Shown here: positions 33,606-45,200 of the stretch, one piece after another
How the letters are laid out: each line of letters starts with the position of its first letter
How positions within the stretch are numbered: the stretch's first letter is position 1
Assembly: GCA_950097015.1 (NCBI GenBank)
Contig: CATNEN010000003.1
Coordinates: forward strand, 4,883,501 to 4,947,500
Length of the DNA stretch: 64,000 bases
Origin: Macrostomum hystrix
Lineage: Eukaryota; Platyhelminthes; Macrostomidae
Reading direction: 5' to 3'
Notes under the pieces: generated by a model
Told to the model about the DNA's origin: nothing
Database searches by the model: none
What the model saw: the letters and a program-made list of their open reading frames with translations, nothing else
Translations under genes and position numbers: made by a program

Positions 33606-34097
33606 ACACGAAGCACGGACTTTAGGCCATGCCAGCACGATGAAGCGAGCACCTTACCCTTAAATTCATCGCGAGAACACATCCTTCTGCTCAGAAAATT
33701 GAAACCGATAACTGTTGTTACGAACCTACAAATGACAGCTATGAGCAAAAAAATTCTACAACAATAGACGCTTTGGAACCATCGATGTTACTGCGAGAAT
33801 AGACTGTTGAATGATCCACCGAAAATAGGATAAACGTATGGCTTAAAAAGGAAGGCAATGATACACCTAATTTGTAACCTCCCATGCTGCTGCAAATTTA
33901 CCTGACTGCTCTGCGATAACCGAAAGCTGCGCGTTTGGCAACAGAATACCTCGAGAAAAAAAGAGAAATACACGCTATCGTTTGTTGCAAGTTTAACAAA
34001 ACATTCAGCAGAACATTTTATCTTATTCACTTAGAAAAAAATTGCCGAGAGAAAAAAACAAACGCTTTGGCTTCGTAAAACATACTTTAGAGAATAT
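33606..34097. other. 3' flank of the neuropeptide gene
   Basis: No second gene seen. No clear AATAAA lies in the first 400 bases after the stop, so the transcript end cannot be placed. Confidence 0.4.
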
Positions 34098-34335
34098 GTC
34101 GCGGAGAGAAGACTTGGGGGCTCGTCGTGCAATTTACGCCCTTGAGGGCCAACCTCCAAAGCAGAGATCAGATAAGTGTACACTGCCTGACGATGAGAAA
34201 TTCAGGGCAGATGTACAGTATCTGTGTGTGTGTGTGTGCTCAGAAGTCACCGCAACGGGCAGAACCGCCTCCTCGCTGGCTGCGGGTCTGGTGCCACGGT
34301 AAATGATGTGCCATTGCCCGCTGCCCTCCTACAAT
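34098..34335 (+). mobile_element. SINE family B, 5'-truncated copy
   Basis: It runs from GCGGAGAGAAGACTTGGGGG to the CGCTGCCCTCC end. A GTGTGTGTGT stretch replaces the usual GCGTGTGTG. Confidence 0.8.
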
Positions 34336-35944
34336 CTACCAGCATCCAGTGCAACTAATCGTTCTATTTAGTTTAATATGTCGCGAACTTAGCACAGTAA
34401 ATATTATAAAGAGAAAGAGGCAAAGGATAGTTCTAAACACGATCGATGCCGTGAGCCACTTGCATGTGCTGATAAGCCTGGCCTCAGGGTGCGACCTATT
34501 TGGCTTAGGTCGACATGTGGCACATCTATAGCTGGTCTATTTCTTATCCCTTTGAAAACTGCTGCCACCTCGGGTACATTGTACATCCTGACTGCATTTT
34601 ATTCCTAAATGCAATGGGAAACAAGTTTTTTATGGTGAATGCGCAGACCCAGACATAGACCACTTTCAGAGAGACGTGAAGTTGAGGACAAAAAAGGAAC
34701 TGCAGGAGAGGCCCCCAGTGGGACAAATGACGGAAGTTAAAGGGAATAGTTATTAGGAAACAGAATCTCAGGCGGCAGTTTGGGATTGAGCACTAATTGA
34801 GAAAGATTTATCAATCCAACTGCAATGGAAGGGGCGGGTTTTACACGCGCAAAACACGATATCTCTCAAATTGATCTTAATTTATACTTGAATCAGCGCT
34901 AAACAAGCAGTCTGTCTTTGAAGAGAGCGAGGGCCACAATTACTGTGTTATACGCTCGTAAAATATTACATCGATAAAGTATTGCTGGGTTTGATATTTT
35001 GTACATTTGGTCATCAATGTTAGCAAGTCACTGATGTTCATTTCTTTCGACCCGTATTCTCGTAGATCGTTAACAGTAGCATGAAACACCACGCTAATAG
35101 TTCCCCCCTCGCGAAAGACCTGGGGCTATTTCAAACACCCACTGTCTATTTCACGATAGCTCCTGGCGAAGATCCTGGTGACACGGACAAGTAACATTGC
35201 TCTGTATAAACCTCATTGGCTAATTCTTATTGGTTTAATTCTTAACGACGATAGCGTCACTATCGTTGTTGCTGGGGATGTGAGGTGAAGTCTCTCGTTA
35301 GTTAAACTATTCACTGATATAAATATGACAGTTGTTTTTGCTTTTTGTTTACATTGATTGATGACCAATGCGTCACTAACAAAGGATTAAAAATAAGTAA
35401 TAATACTTAAATGAATATGCAATTAAATAAATTGGATGCACTTGGCGGTAGAAGCGGAGGTGCTGCTGTGTGCCCAATCTCCAGATTGCAGAAGCTAACA
35501 GATGCCTGAATTCCTTGGAAGCCATCAGATGCGTGAAAGTGGAGAGGCTTATAAGTGAGCAACAGAAATCAGGCGGAGCAGTGGGGGGAATTCATAAATT
35601 TGGCACGCATACAACAAACTCCATTCTGTCACTACCTCTTTCCCCATCTCACACGTTGCCTTCACTATGATTAATTGAGCGCATGAGAAAATAAGCGACC
35701 TTCGGCCTGGCTGTCTGCGAGGCTGAAAACTACGCCTTATTTATATTAGATTGATTCAAGAAACGTAGCGGCGGACTGGTCAGCTCAAGGGGTCGCGGTA
35801 TAGACTGAACACTCCAGAATGCGTGCGTGGCCACTTTGCGTCTCGATTTGATTCCACTGCACCCTGTGCAGTTCTTTTTATAAATAAGTCTCACTTTTAT
35901 CTCCAAGGTTTTAGCTAACTACTTGCTTGGTAAGCACCTCCAAG
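34336..35944. other. Gene-free spacer
   Basis: Unique AT-rich DNA. Three frames of 60-66 codons on either strand have no homology I can name. No array or SINE was seen. Confidence 0.35.
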
Positions 35945-36310
35945 GGGAGTGAGTGGCAGAGCGGCTAACGCGTTCGTCTCTCGCACCAAGGTCCTTGAGC
36001 TCGATTCCGCGGCGAGGCCGCATTTATTTGGGGCGCAGCCGCGGAGAGAAGGCTTGGGGGCTTGTCGTGCAATTTACGCCCTTGAGGGTCAACCTCCAAG
36101 GCACAGTGAGAGCGTACACTGCCTGACGATGAGAAAGTCAGGGCAGATGTACACACCTGTGTGAGCGTAGGCCTGTGTACAGTATCTGTGTGCGTGTGTG
36201 CTCAGGAGTCAGCGAAATGGGCAGAATTGCCTCCTCGCTGGCTGCGAGTCTAGTGTCACTAACAGGTGTGTCATTGCTTGCAGCCCTCCCGCAATCATTA
36301 TTATTTATTC
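35945..36310 (+). mobile_element. SINE family B, best full-length copy
   Basis: The head GAGTGGCAGAGCGGCTAACG has an A-box-like TGGCAGAGCGG. The B-box relative (GAGCTCGATTCC) sits about 45 bases on. The body has GGGGCGCAGCCGCGGAGAGA, AATTTACGCCCTTGAGGGTC, a GT-rich stretch and TCCTCGCTGGCTGCGAGTCT. The copy ends in an ATTATTATT tail. The tRNA-derived head plus simple-repeat tail defines it as a SINE; the body is unrelated to family A. Confidence 0.88.
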
Positions 36311-36498
36311 TTAAGCACTCGCTAAGAGACAGTAATTCTGGCCAACTGAAGCATGTACTCGTAGATCAAGTTTGTGCCAGAAAAGGACGGTTAAGACTGG
36401 AGAGTTAAGAAACGCTCGGTCAGTCAAAAAATAAGGTTAAAAGAAAGAAGAGCCGATTGAGAAGTTTTGATCATATGCAATACACTTTGTATAGTTAA

Positions 36499-36804
36499 AC
36501 CACATTATTCTGTATCACAGATGTAAGAAAAAATAACAGAATTAGTATTTTTCGTCAAAAAAACATCCGAGGACATTTCAATACGGAGCCACAAATATTA
36601 AACTCATCCAGAAAAAATGAGACTCTGCAGTGTCAAAGAGAACAACGAGAAGTGATAAAAAACATGCGGCAGATGAAAGCAATTCATCCTCTCCAAGACC
36701 CAGTTAACGGACAATATCCTACGAAAAAATATTTTTCGGCAACCAACCGTTGCCAATTTGCCACAGCTGAGAAACGTCAAAATATGATCCGGCCTAGCCC
36801 ATAG
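36499..36804 (+). pseudogene. Possible hAT transposase N-terminal fragment (BED-like region)
   Basis: A 101-codon stop-free stretch runs up to the left end of the MITE. It includes IFRQKNIRGHFNTEP, which resembles the NLRRHFxTKHP stretch in the BED-type zinc finger region of Charlie-type hAT transposases. A basic, Gln-rich segment follows. The Cys pair of a working BED finger is not visible and there is no start codon at the proper place. The idea is supported by the hAT-like ends next door; it may still be chance. Confidence 0.3.
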
Positions 36805-37553
36805 AGCAGGCAAACTCCGGCCCGCGGGCCAGATGCGGCCCTCGAAGCTCCCAAATCCGGCCCGTTGCCCCTTCTGACATCTACAGTGTCCTGTTTCATC
36901 TCTCCCGTGTCTAATCTCTCCCGTGTCTAATCTCTCCCGTGTCTAATCTCTCCCGTGTCTCATCCCTCTCGTGTCTAATCTCTCCCGTGTCTAATCTCTC
37001 CCTTGTCTAATCTTTCCCGTGTCTAATCTCTCCCGTGTCTCATCTCTCCCGTGTCTCATCTCTCCCCTGTCTTATCTCTCCTGTGTCTTATCTCTTCCGT
37101 GTCTAATCTCTCCTGTGTCTCATCTCTCTCGTGTATCATCTTTCTGTGTCTCATCTCTCCCGTGTCTAATCTCTCCCCTGTCTTATCTCTCCTGTGTCTT
37201 ATCTCTCCCGTGTCTAATCTCTCCTGTGTCTCATCTCTCCCGTGTCTAATCTCTCCCCTGTCTTATCTCTCCTGTGTCTGATCTCTCCCGTGTCTAATCT
37301 CTCCTGTGTCTCATCTCTGTCGTGTATCATATTTCTGTGTCTCATCTCTCCCGTGTCTAATCTCTCCCGTGTCTCATCTCTCCCGTGTCTAATCTCTCCC
37401 CTGTCTTATCTCTCCTGTGTCTGATCTCTCCCGTGTCTAATCTCTCCCGTGTCTCATCTCTCCCCTATCTCATATTTATACAGTCAATGCGGCCCGCTGT
37501 CGTCTTTTAGGTTCTCTCTTTGGCCCGCAAGCAAATAAGTTTGCCTACCCCTG
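36801..37553. mobile_element. hAT-like MITE carrying a 16-bp minisatellite
   Basis: The left end is AGCAGGCAAACTCCGGCCCG and the right end, read on the other strand, is CAGGGGTAGGCAAACTTATT with GCGGGCC further in. This CAGGGGTNGGCAAACT type end is typical of hAT elements of the Charlie kind. The interior is the TCTCCCGTGTCTCATC array (36895-37475). The same left end plus array occurs at 14131-14755. A clear 8-bp target duplication could not be found. Confidence 0.75.
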
Positions 37554-38844
37554 CAGTATAGAGATTAACGCTTTTTGTATGCCAATATTTAAATTGTTTT
37601 TTAGCAGGGTTTTAAAGATAGGGCCTACCAGAAATATGTCATCAAAGTTATGCGGAGCCGAGAGCAGGAAATCTCTGCTAATATTAATTATATAAGCTTG
37701 TGATTGAGTCAAATTTCATATTTTTTTTTAGTTACATTTTAATTTTTTATGCATGCAGTATTTTTATATTCCATTAAGCTTGACTTCTACCTTCAATCCA
37801 TGTAGCCATATCTTTAACGAATATTTTTCGTCCTACTAATTGCATTTTAAGATAGATTTTTTATCAACCAAGAAAATTTGCTCAAACTCAAACAAAGGTC
37901 AGTTTTTATTTACCTTATTTGGTAACTGGTAAAAGGGTTTGCACTTAGTTGTGAAAAACAACAAAACATAGTGCGTCGTACTACTTTACTCACTTTTAAT
38001 CAAAATGTCACTGATCAATGGTGCCTTGCGTGATTACTTAATTATAAGCTCTAAGATTAGGCTTGCGGCTATTTTTAGCAACGGCGAACCAAGTTCTATT
38101 CTATGTACATTCGAATGTACAATCGAACACGCCATTATCGATCGTTTTTCCTTCCTTCCATCCACTCAATTCGTAAATCTTTCTCACGACCTTTAACTAC
38201 CGTCTATTTGATTGATCTTAAAGTATTTAAAGTATTTAATTTATTCTTTTTAGTCCTTTAACCAGACTGACCTAACAATATAAATTCAGCAAGCTATTTT
38301 GCTAGCATCTTCCCATCTCGATATTGCCATAAAAAGCCAAGTTAATCACTAATGGAATAATGGAATGGTCAAGCTACAGGTTCCACAGTAAAAAAGACCT
38401 CAAGGAGTCAAGATCTTTCACGGTCAATACTAAATTTGACACACTCATAGTTTGGCAATTCATAAAGAGACTTTGGAGAAAGTTGTTTCTGAAGTGGAAC
38501 CGGCGCTAGTAGGCTGGAGTGCAAAAAGTAAGGCTAAAAGCTATGGAAGTAGCTAGACTAAAGTGCAATAAAAATAATCCAGACTTCTTTCATTCATAAT
38601 GAAGGCCAAACGGAACCTCGGGTTAAGTATTTCCTGAAAAAAAACTGGTCATTTTTAACTAGGCCACGTCAGTTGATTGCGGACAATATGTGAGATTGAC
38701 GCGAAAGTTAGATAATGACCTCCAAGATTTTGATTGATGTTATTACCAATAGGACTACCAAGCCATTTTGCCGACCGTTCTTATACCAAGGGGAATCCCC
38801 CCGCAGAAAAGTTGTTTGACAGCGCTCGAATGCCAAGGTAGGTG
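37554..38844. other. Gene-free spacer
   Basis: AT-rich; the 63-codon frame at 38005-38196 has no support. Nothing else supportable was seen. Confidence 0.35.
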
Positions 38845-39085
38845 ACCACCGAAGACGGAGATGATGCAGGCACATTCGGGTGACATGCAAATAAATTTTG
38901 AAGGCCTGGCAAGGCCGCACTGAGGCACAGTGCTAATTCGTGTATTGGGGTGTATAAAATAACACTAGCACTTATGGGAAAATTCTGACCCTCGGCCAGA
39001 AACATTGAATATCTCGACGGTCTAAAGAGCTGACGACTTGATTCTTGTTTCTGAAGCTGCGCCAGAAAATTCTTTTCGTGTTCTC
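38845..39085. repeat. Dispersed repeat C, copy 2
   Basis: Same strand and same block order as 23145-23350, with a 45-bp insertion near 38955-39000. On either side, AAGGGGAATCCCCCCG (38790) and GGGGGGAATGCCCCCTT (39138) look like weak inverted ends, which would fit a non-autonomous DNA element, but this is uncertain. Confidence 0.6.
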
Positions 39086-39327
39086 GAGTTTCGTGTGCTT
39101 GTGTTGCTCCGTTCGGGTGCGGCACAAAAAATTTCAGGGGGGAATGCCCCCTTATGTAGTTAGTTCTACTGTTAAAGAGAATGAAAAGTGCACAGGTGCT
39201 ATTTTCAAGCTGCGGATGAATATTTCCAAACATCGAATAAATTGTACATTTTCGTCATCGATTATTGTACGCCAGAGAGTGTCTTGTCTTGTAATAATCT
39301 GTCTAGACTGTGTGCATGATTAGAAAA

Positions 39328-39640
39328 GAGGTTGTAGCCTAGTGGTTAGGGCGTCGGACTAACGACTTGAAGGTCGGGGGTTCGATTCCCGACTCCACTG
39401 AAACAATTTGTGTCCTTTAGCAAGACACTTAACTCTGCATTGCTTCAGTTCACCCAGCTGTTAAATGGGTACCAGCATCAGCTGGGATAATTGAAGGTGG
39501 GTGAGGCGTCCCCCCAGTCCATGGACTGAACAGCTGTACGCAGCCTTCAGATGCGCCGCGCAATAGCTGCGGCTGTGCTGTCGGCTGCACATCTGGCCCG
39601 ATTGGGGCAGGTGTAATCATTATTAGTATTAATTATTACA
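39328..39640 (+). mobile_element. SINE family A, near full-length copy
   Basis: Nearly identical to 23363-23672 through head, core and tail (GGTTGTAGCCTAGTGGTTAG to GATTGGGGCAGGTGTAATCA). The high similarity points to fairly recent activity. The tail is an irregular ATTATT run. Confidence 0.88.
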
Positions 39641-40387
39641 ATTAATTATTATGATTAGTAAAAAATGTGGTACCTTAGAACTCAGAATACCTGACCTAAA
39701 AGCAAAGCAAACACATTTTTTATTAACAATAACTATTACTCAGGATAAGAGCATTGAAAACACGGTAGGGTGCTTGCAACTGAGTTTGTTAACACGCAAG
39801 ACTCAATGCTATTAAAAAACCAATGAATCCATCAGCCTCTACTATATGACTAGAATTATGAAAGGATAGATAGTAGGGCTTGACTATCTCCATCTCAAAG
39901 CTCTGAAGAAAAGTTGACGTGCGCGCTCTGGTCACTGTCAAAGGCTGAGAGCTAGATAACTAGTTTTATTTAAGCCAGCTTTCTAAAGCTAAGTGGAACA
40001 GTAACGATGAGCTGTGTACTCAGCCGCAGCTATGGTGTATCAAGGACACACCGAGAAAGATCTAAGTCTTTTTCATCCTGCTAAATATCTCTGATCAAAT
40101 TTGCCGTACGCTTAAAGCTGCTGCTGCTGCTGCGACTGGCTTTTTGAGGCACCGTCCAGCGGTCACGGTTGACGGACTTGAAGAGCTAACTAAGGCATAG
40201 GAGACTTAGTTCTTATATATCCGATATGGGCAGAAGGACTAATATTTAGCTAAAAAATATGGTCGGACCTGATAATATAGATAGACGGATTTTTCGCATC
40301 ATTGAAGTCCTGATCAATTAGTTCCAGGCAGAGCCTTATAGAAACTTTCTAACTTTTGGATTCCATTTTTAGATCTCAAAAACGTTC
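39641..40387. other. Gene-free spacer
   Basis: Unique DNA without a frame of interest. A short GCTGCTGCTGCTGCTGC run lies near 40118. Confidence 0.35.
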
Positions 40388-40531
40388 CTGAACTCGATTC
40401 CGCGACGAGGCCACATGTCGCGCTATTTAAGCCCATGGGGTGCCAACCTCTAAGGCAGAGAGTCAGGGCGGATGTACACACCTGTGAGTGCTCAGAAGTC
40501 AGAAAAATAAGGAGAATTGCCTCCTCGCTGA
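40388..40531 (+). mobile_element. SINE family B, old diverged fragment
   Basis: GAACTCGATTCCGCGACGAG (B-box region) and the TCCTCGCTG end are kept, while the middle is shortened and mutated. Confidence 0.65.
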
Positions 40532-42233
40532 AAAATATAACTTAATTATAGCTTTTTATGTTTTTAATTACAGGTCGGACTGAATCATGGTTGAAATTTC
40601 AAGCTTTTTTGTTAAAATGTCAGTTTCGATAATTAAATGAACTTTACTAATTTACCATTTTATGCCTCCAAACGGTAATGGAATCACGATCACAAAAAAC
40701 TATCCCTAATTTCTACCCTCAGTTTCTTTCAAATTTCAGGGCAGCTGCTGAGCTACTACTGGTACCCATCAAATGTTTTTCTTTGACCACGATTCGAACC
40801 CCCGACCTTTCGTTCAGAAGTAGTTTGAGATATAGTTTGAGAATGGGTGAGAAGTAGGCAAATAACTAGACTTGAAGATTTCGACTCAATAGCACTGATT
40901 GAAACAGAAAGAAATTTCCTACTTTGAAAGGCCGCGAAAACTAACAAACTCGAAAAATAAAAAAATGCAAATTTGAATTTGTGGTGACAAAAATTTACAG
41001 CAATCTGCTTCGATTCTTCATTCATTTCAACTGACATTAATTATTACGGTAAGGAACAAAAAAGTGTCGGAGCAGCTAGCTGGCAAACAGATAATAATAT
41101 GCTCAACCATCCTCTCATTTTGAAGATTTTGCAATACATATACAATTTTTTATTTATACTCATAGCATACTACTTACTTCCAAGAAATAGAATAAGTAGT
41201 ATTCTTGCAACTCTAAAAAAACTGGGTTACACACAGGTAGGTACACACAAACAAATGATCGAGAAAGAGAAAGAGAGAGAGAAAGGCGTAAGGAGAACAG
41301 AATATATAAATATAGAGGCATACTCTCTGCCAATGAAACAGTATATACTACACACAATGCAATTGTGCACAAGATGGTATTTGCAAACGTGGCATTAAGT
41401 CGAATCTAATTACGAGAAATACAGTAGGCAGACATATCAAGGGAGAGCTATAGAAGCAAGTATACTATACAACAGCAAGCCACGCATTGAGATTTGACAT
41501 GCCAAAATTAATGAAACTTTTTGTGTCATCGCATATGAAACTGACTTCCGTTTCTAAATAGAGAACAAAATTCTTCTCTCACAAAGTTGACAGGGCTAAT
41601 TTGAACAATATGCAACAGACTACTGTTAGTAAGCAGGTATGAATAAAACAAACAGATAGAAATACAAAAGTGCTCGCAAGAAAATAAATTGAGAAAAATA
41701 GCAACTACAATGGCGTCTTTCCACAGCAGAAGGAATCTATGTACAAGAAGGTTATAATTTCCTTTTCATAGATTTTTTTCAATCGGTCAGAATATATCGC
41801 TGGCTGCTAAACAGCTGGGGGAAGCAACAAGATCTAAATTTGAATAAAGATTGATTGTGAAAGTGAGAAGGCTTAGAATCAATCAAATACGAGTAAGAAT
41901 AGGAAAATAATCTATACGTCCAAATTTATTTTTCATTGAAAATCCGATATGTTTTGAAAAGCTTAAAATGTTCAGTCTTAATTACTCCTTAATTTTTCTA
42001 CTTTTAATCCTGCAAGTTATCAAAGCTTTTAAATTAGAACCTAATTCCCCATTCAAAAGCTTAACTAAATTTACCTCTTAAAGATTTTCCGCAGTTAGTT
42101 AAAAACGCATAGTGTAAGTAGTTAAAATGCGCATTAACATCCAAAAATAGAATTTTCTTCTAACAAAAATAACGAGCTCAAATTAAAAGACACACAGAGA
42201 TCGTCAGACACAAATGCCGAACGGCTAATTGGG
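40532..42233. other. AT-rich spacer downstream of the USP44/49 gene
   Basis: This is the 3' flank of the minus-strand USP gene. A GA-rich stretch (near 41265-41290) and open frames of 70-99 codons have no family support. Confidence 0.35.
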
Positions 42234-45200
42234 TCACTGTCTATTACCAGAGGAGGTTGTCGAACCAGTTCGTCTACGCTTAGCCGAAGATGTAGGCGCG
42301 TTAGACTTGGTTGAAACTCGCTTTATTACAGGATCAGTTGCCGAGGCGACGGCGCATGGCGATACTGGAGAGTCACCGGAACCGGCTGTGGTCGTCGCTA
42401 CCGCTGCTGATGCTGCTGTAGCCGGCTGATCCTGAGTGTAGAACAGAATGTATGCCTGGGAGGCTAGAACTTCGTCTAGGCTGCTTGGCTGCACAAATGC
42501 GTCGTTGCAATGAAGCCAGGAGCCTGCGGTACGGAAATTATTGACGAGGATAAATAATTGATTAGACAGTATTCATACATGCATAGATGGGTAAACAGGT
42601 TGATAGAGTATTCGGTAGATTAGGTAGACTGATTGGTAGGCAAAGTAGACGGATGGGTTGGGTAGACAAGGTAGATAGATTGGTCAGGTAGGCAAGGTAG
42701 ACAGATGGGTTGGGTAGGCAAGGTAGACAGATTGGTCAGGTAGGCAAGGTAGAAGGATGGGTTGGATAGAGAAAGTATTTAGTTCGGTTGGGTAGACAAA
42801 GTAGATAGACGGGTTGGGTAGACGAAGCTCTTGCAGTAGTATAATTTACCAGTAGCTCGATTAAAACAGAATGAAGTATAATGGCCGGAGTGAAAGCCGC
42901 GACCGTGATGCACCACAACGCCAGTCAGGTGATAATTATTGCCAGCATAATCCAAGCCTGGCCCATTGGCTGCAGAGGCGGAGCCGGCCTCATTATCAGG
43001 CAGCAGGCAGGACACATCCAATTGGCTGGTGAAGCACACGCGTGAGCAGATTTTTTCTCTGGTGCGACCAATCCAGCGGAATCGTTTCAGATGCAGTCGA
43101 AGCACGCGTGGCAGTCGTTTAATGCGCAACTGTTGTCTAGCTTTGGAATAGAGCGGCACCCGTTTAGTCCGCTGCGACACTGGCGACCTGTTGCAGGTCT
43201 CGCACAGGTAGCTGCGATCTTCAATCTCAGTTTCCCTAGCGAATAGGCGCAATAATTCAGAGAGCTGGCATTCGTTCTGTTCGCCAGTTTGACAACTCTC
43301 AGGAAAGGCTAACGAGATGTCCATGAAGATGTCCTCAGTTTGAGAACATCTGCCGCATTGTAGGCAGCGAATGGTGGACAAATAAGAGCCTTGAAATGTT
43401 CGCGACACAATGTCCTGCGACTGACTAAGCTCCTTCTGCAGCCTATCTAACAATTCGCAGAGAAATTCCTGGGCGTCCTGTTGGCGATAGCCGCGAAAGA
43501 ATGGCACCTGACGCCACACACAGGTTAGTAGGCCCTGCGGCGAGACAACGGCTCTGCGGCCTGACCAGAGTACGCGGAATAAGGCGTGCAATTCCTCCGA
43601 CAATGTACCAGTTGGACCGTCCTCAGCAGCGTAGGCGATGGCTTCGGAGTTGCGCACACTGTTAGACTGATGACTGCCGCCGCTGAGGCCGCCACTGACG
43701 CTTGTTGCTGGCGATGTTCCCTGCTTCTGCTGCTTGGATCGCGGCTTTGAAGAAGACGAAGACTGCTGCTGATGCTGCTGCTGCTGTTCAACCGATTCCA
43801 AGCATTCCATCGATGTTAAACGACGCAACGATTTTCTGCCATTGCCGCTGTCGCTGAGACGTCTACTATTAGCACGCTGAGAAGGGCAGGAAGGCGATTT
43901 GGACATTGGCGAAGACGTAGCCGACTGTTGATTGCCGGTACCGTTTAGAGTCAAATAATCAATAAAATAAGTGGCCAAACAATCGGTGTGGCTCAGTATC
44001 TGCACCACTGAATTGATGTAGCAGGTGTTGCCAAGGTTACGCAATCCAGTAGTACCCGGCAAGATTATGATGGCAGATTTGCCAGCGCCCGATTTGTCTC
44101 TGCCAGACGACGCCGAAGTCAGCGACGAAGAACTGGTTCGACTGCGGCCCACCCCGGTTGACGAAGTAGGCGCCATAGAGGAGGCCGTTTTAACCGCAGC
44201 GGGTCGTCTGCGCAGCATCGCTCTGTGCCACAGGCGCAGAGACCAGGACAGTCGAGAACGCCTGTGAAGCATCAGGGCTGTGTAGCTCAGATCCGCCTGC
44301 ATAAGGTTGTGCGCTTTCCTACGGGAAAAATAAAGAAATCAGTGGGATTTCTACTAACGATTTATCTAAGAAATTAATAAAAATAACTAGAATATAACCA
44401 ACTTAACAACGCTTTAAAAATTATAAATTCTTTACTTAGTCAGTCTGACTTATATACATATTATTAAAACCACGTGACCTATCTAGATGGCATTTCCATG
44501 GCGACCAAACATAACAGTGTTGCGCCATAATTGCGCAATATTATTCTAATCTATTTTTAGTAACAAATTTTTTAAAAGTACACACCCGATTATGAAGGCT
44601 TAATACATTCAACACATACTAACTTAAATGTACATCTATAAACTGTTTATTAGTGACTCATAAAGCATCAATGCAAATCTTGCTTTGATTACTATGGCAA
44701 CGCGTCATATAGCAATAGAAGTGATGTACGAATATATATAGTAGAAGTGTATTTTTTCACTCCGCCTAATGCCTAACGTTTTTGTGTACGCAGATATTAT
44801 TAAGAACGCTAAAAATAGCAACATCAAAGTATGAAGCAGGACAATAGAAAACTTACTGCCTAGGATTCGCTGCTTGCGATCGGAGCAGGCGAGAGCGGAG
44901 GCTGCAATTGGTTAAAACTGAGAAATTCTGAGCTGCAACAGCGTCTAATGCCATCCGTAGGATTTTTATATCTCCAGCGGCATTGTCGTTTAGGATGTAG
45001 TCGTCGCACACATAGCTGCAAGTTAAACATAATAATTTACTACATACTAAATATAAGGCGAGATGGATTCCCAGGATAGAATCAAAGGAAGGCTGAGGGA
45101 ATCGAAGGATTGCAGAGGGAATCGAATGATTGCAGAGAGAATCGAAGGATTGCAGAGGGAATCGAAGGATAGTAGAGGGAATCGAAGGATTGCAGATGGA

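Noticed and set aside
33167-33748. 193-codon minus-strand frame and other frames over the neuropeptide exon
   Set aside because: They are shadows of the 30-bp coding array. Only the plus frame with AYGAVPWGKR has a signal peptide, silent-only variation and fitting splice sites.
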